Assembly (NCBI GenBank): GCA_002730365.1
Contig: PBZZ01000007.1
Location: 1 to 15,265, forward strand
Length of the DNA stretch: 15,265 nt
Direction: 5' to 3'
From: Deltaproteobacteria bacterium
GTDB taxonomy: Bacteria > SAR324 > NAC60-12
Made by a program: the position numbers and the translations under genes. This document shows, piece by piece, positions 13,692 through 15,265 of the stretch (positions are counted from its first letter, which is position 1; every line of letters starts with the position of its first letter). The notes below the pieces were generated by a model, which searched no databases, had not been told where the DNA came from, and saw only the letters and a list, made by a program, of their open reading frames with translations.

Positions 13692-14339
13692 ATGGGTATT
13701 CCAATTGATGAAGAAGATTGTCCGGTCTGTGAGGAATTCAAGGATGGCTGGATTTTTACGTATGGAGATCTGGTTACCTTACTGCTGTGCTTCTTCATTC
13801 TGCTCTTCTCAATGTGCAAGTATGAGATTGAGAAGTTCAAGAGTGTTGCTGAAAGCTTTAAGCCCTTGCCTGCGGGCACTCCATTCATGGAGGAGGGCAA
13901 TGACTCCGTGGTGGAGCAAATCTCCAAGAATGTTGAAAATACTGAGTTGGGCGACAGCACCAACGTAACGGCAGAATCTCGAGGCGTAGTTGTTTCCTTC
14001 AGTGCCCAGGCCTTCTTCGAGCCAGAATCTAGTGAATTGACAGCGGATGCTCGTAAAGAACTTCAGCGCTTTGCCCAATTGCTCTTTCTACTACCGAATC
14101 CTATCCAGATTGAAGGCCACACCGACAACACCCCGCTGACGAAATGGTCTTCAGGCTGGGAGCTGTCTGGTGCTCGTGCAGCTCGAGTTGCAAGATTTTT
14201 GATCGAAACGGGCCTGGAAGCTGATAAGGTGACGGCTAAGGCCTTTGGGGCCAATCGTCCTCGTTTCCGCAACGACTCCGAAATTCAGCGTGTTCTCAAC
14301 AATCGAGTAGAATTGATCATCCTGCCGGTCGAAGAGTAA
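13692..14339 (+). CDS. motB: Flagellar stator subunit MotB/PomB, copy 2
   Basis: Second B-type stator subunit of 215 aa, 27 bases after copy 1. Its first 43 residues nearly repeat copy 1, with CPVC at 10-13, EEFKDGW, ion-site D26, C33 and C42 at the same positions. The periplasmic part is quite different. The linker (44-90) is more acidic (MEEGNDSVVEQISKN). The OmpA-type domain has the canonical GHTDNTPL (D145) and SGWELSGARAARVARFL. NNRVEL (203-208) keeps the essential-looking Arg but replaces the preceding Arg with Asn. The protein therefore looks functional, not a decaying duplicate. The ribosome site is poor (ACGGA about 11 bases upstream), so it may be made in smaller amounts or by reinitiation. 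It is probably the last gene of the nadE-motA-motB-motB run; 114 bases follow before the helicase, with a T6 run at 14363-14368 but no stem before it. Confidence 0.93.
   Translation: MGIPIDEEDCPVCEEFKDGWIFTYGDLVTLLLCFFILLFSMCKYEIEKFKSVAESFKPLPAGTPFMEEGNDSVVEQISKNVENTELGDSTNVTAESRGVVVSFSAQAFFEPESSELTADARKELQRFAQLLFLLPNPIQIEGHTDNTPLTKWSSGWELSGARAARVARFLIETGLEADKVTAKAFGANRPRFRNDSEIQRVLNNRVELIILPVEE
13728..13811 (+). repeat. Near-identical 84-base segment, copy 2 (motB membrane region)
   Basis: Counterpart of 13044-13127 within the second motB. Similarity drops sharply on both sides: the first eight codons and everything after codon 43 differ strongly, both in bases and amino acids. Confidence 0.9.
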
Positions 14340-14453
14340 ACACAATCTAACCCGCCCCTGTCTTTTTTCACTCGCACCTCCGCTCTCTTCTGCTAGCCTG
14401 TAAAGCTTTTCAAAGTTTCCTCTGCCAGTCACGCCCTCCTAAGCTCAATCTGC

Positions 14454-15265
14454 ATGGAACTCACCGCCGAACAGCGGGACATTGTCGATTTTCCCTTACG
14501 CCACGGAGAGATCCTTAAAGTTGTGGCCTTTGCAGGAACCGGCAAAACCACTGTCCTTGAACAATTCGCCCGAGCCCGCCCGAGCCTCAGGCTACTTTAT
14601 GTGGCCTTCAACAAGTCTGTCCAGCAGGAGGCTGAGCAGCGTTTTCCTACAAACGTACATTGTCGCACAATCCACTCGTTGGCCTGGCGTAGTGAAGGGC
14701 TTCGATTTCGGCATAAGCTCGTTAATCAGATACGTGCCAATCAAGTGATGGACTGGCTGAACCTGGACCAGCACGAGGTTGCTCGCTTTGTGATTGATAC
14801 TTTGCAGAATTTTCTTGTATCGGCCGATCCTCGACTCCATAGCGCCCATGTGCCAACCATCGCTCGGACTCACTTTGGTCCTAAGCATTTGCCAGATTTT
14901 GTGCAACAAGCACGTGAGTTGTGGGTGCGCATGAGTGATCCACAGCATGAAGTACCGATGCTGCATGATGGCTATCTCAAGCTTTTTCAGCTTTCAAAAC
15001 CCGAGCTGCCCTATCACATCATTCTGCTGGATGAAGCTCAGGACACGAACCCTGTAACAGCTCAACTACTGCTTCAACAGACTTGTGCTAAGATCATGGT
15101 GGGAGATCCGCATCAGGCCATCTATCAGTTTCGGGGAGCTATCGATGTGCTCTCTAAAGTACACGTGAACGCCACGCGTTACCTGACCCAGTCCTTTCGC
15201 TTTGGCCCTACCATTGCCCAGGCAGCAACCAGTGTACTGCGTCAGTTCAAAGCAGAATCTAATGC
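14454..15265 (+). CDS. FBH1-like UvrD-family helicase, N-terminal part (runs off the edge)
   Basis: Superfamily 1A 3'-5' DNA helicase, cut by the right end of the window after 270 codons without a stop. Walker A is FAGTGKT (26-32, K31), followed by LYVAFNKSVQQEA and NVHCRTIHSLAW. The Walker B/DEAQ motif is LLDEAQD (D193, E194), then motif III VGDPHQAIYQFRGA and motif IV YLTQSFRFG with its conserved Arg. The blocks HDGYLKLFQLSKP and ADPRLxxxHVP match what I recall of the helicase core of eukaryotic FBH1, a recombination-restraining helicase, more than UvrD, Rep or PcrA. There is no N-terminal F-box; the protein starts directly with MELTAEQRDIV. Bacterial members presumably act in replication-fork or recombination repair, but their role is not known to me. 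ATG 14454 lacks a Shine-Dalgarno, and the 114-base gap before it shows no clear promoter. Confidence 0.9.
   Translation, partial: MELTAEQRDIVDFPLRHGEILKVVAFAGTGKTTVLEQFARARPSLRLLYVAFNKSVQQEAEQRFPTNVHCRTIHSLAWRSEGLRFRHKLVNQIRANQVMDWLNLDQHEVARFVIDTLQNFLVSADPRLHSAHVPTIARTHFGPKHLPDFVQQARELWVRMSDPQHEVPMLHDGYLKLFQLSKPELPYHIILLDEAQDTNPVTAQLLLQQTCAKIMVGDPHQAIYQFRGAIDVLSKVHVNATRYLTQSFRFGPTIAQAATSVLRQFKAESN

Noticed and set aside
13241..13963. Minus-strand ORFs across the two motB genes
   Set aside because: They mirror the motB reading frames, and the repeated peptide between them is just the antisense of the duplicated membrane segment.
14363..14368. T6 run after the second motB as an intrinsic terminator
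   Set aside because: No GC-rich inverted repeat precedes it.

Overview
The window reads as ordinary, gene-dense chromosome from a flagellated Gram-negative bacterium. The evidence is a diderm-style lipoprotein, MotB-type peptidoglycan-binding stator proteins and proteobacterial-looking GltA, PrmC, FolB and MotA/PomA proteins. The stator resembles the Na+-type PomA/PomB proteins of marine bacteria, so an aquatic (perhaps marine, deltaproteobacteria-like) host is a reasonable guess, but nothing here fixes the taxon. Base composition looks even across the window. I see no tRNA, rRNA, insertion sequence, phage gene or CRISPR array. Many starts lack a good Shine-Dalgarno sequence; gltA, motA and the first motB have one.

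Layout. (1) Positions 159-2015, minus strand: an MdlA-like half-size ABC exporter, divergent from what follows. (2) Positions 2132-4721, plus strand: an aminoglycoside-phosphotransferase-fold sugar kinase, one base away from a DUF2452/C1orf50-like gene, then a winged-helix regulator and an unknown gene. (3) Positions 4826-6390, plus strand: a small two-helix membrane protein and citrate synthase (gltA). (4) Positions 6442-9525, minus strand: a four-gene cluster transcribed as group-4 glycosyltransferase, small lipoprotein, helical/TPR-like protein and prmC, with the last two overlapping. It converges on gltA. (5) Positions 9617-14339, plus strand: folB, glutamine-dependent nadE, then motA and two tandem motB genes. 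The ribosome-binding site of motA overlaps the nadE stop. (6) From 14454 to the right edge, plus strand: the first 270 codons of an FBH1-like superfamily 1 helicase.

Functionally the window mixes central metabolism (citrate synthase, NAD and folate synthesis), translation termination (PrmC), envelope work (glycosyltransferase, lipoprotein, exporter, possible sugar kinase), the flagellar motor and DNA repair. No single pathway ties it together. The most distinctive item is the stator operon. One motA is followed by two motB genes whose cytoplasmic and transmembrane starts are almost identical in protein and DNA, while their periplasmic parts have diverged. This suggests that two B subunits share one A pentamer, as alternatives or as a heterodimer. 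Secondary points are an Asn in place of the catalytic Glu in the ABC exporter, a dyad inside a possible nadE promoter, small hairpins near gltA and the 4314 gene, and the FBH1-type helicase. I did not find a convincing new multi-gene defence or biosynthetic system.
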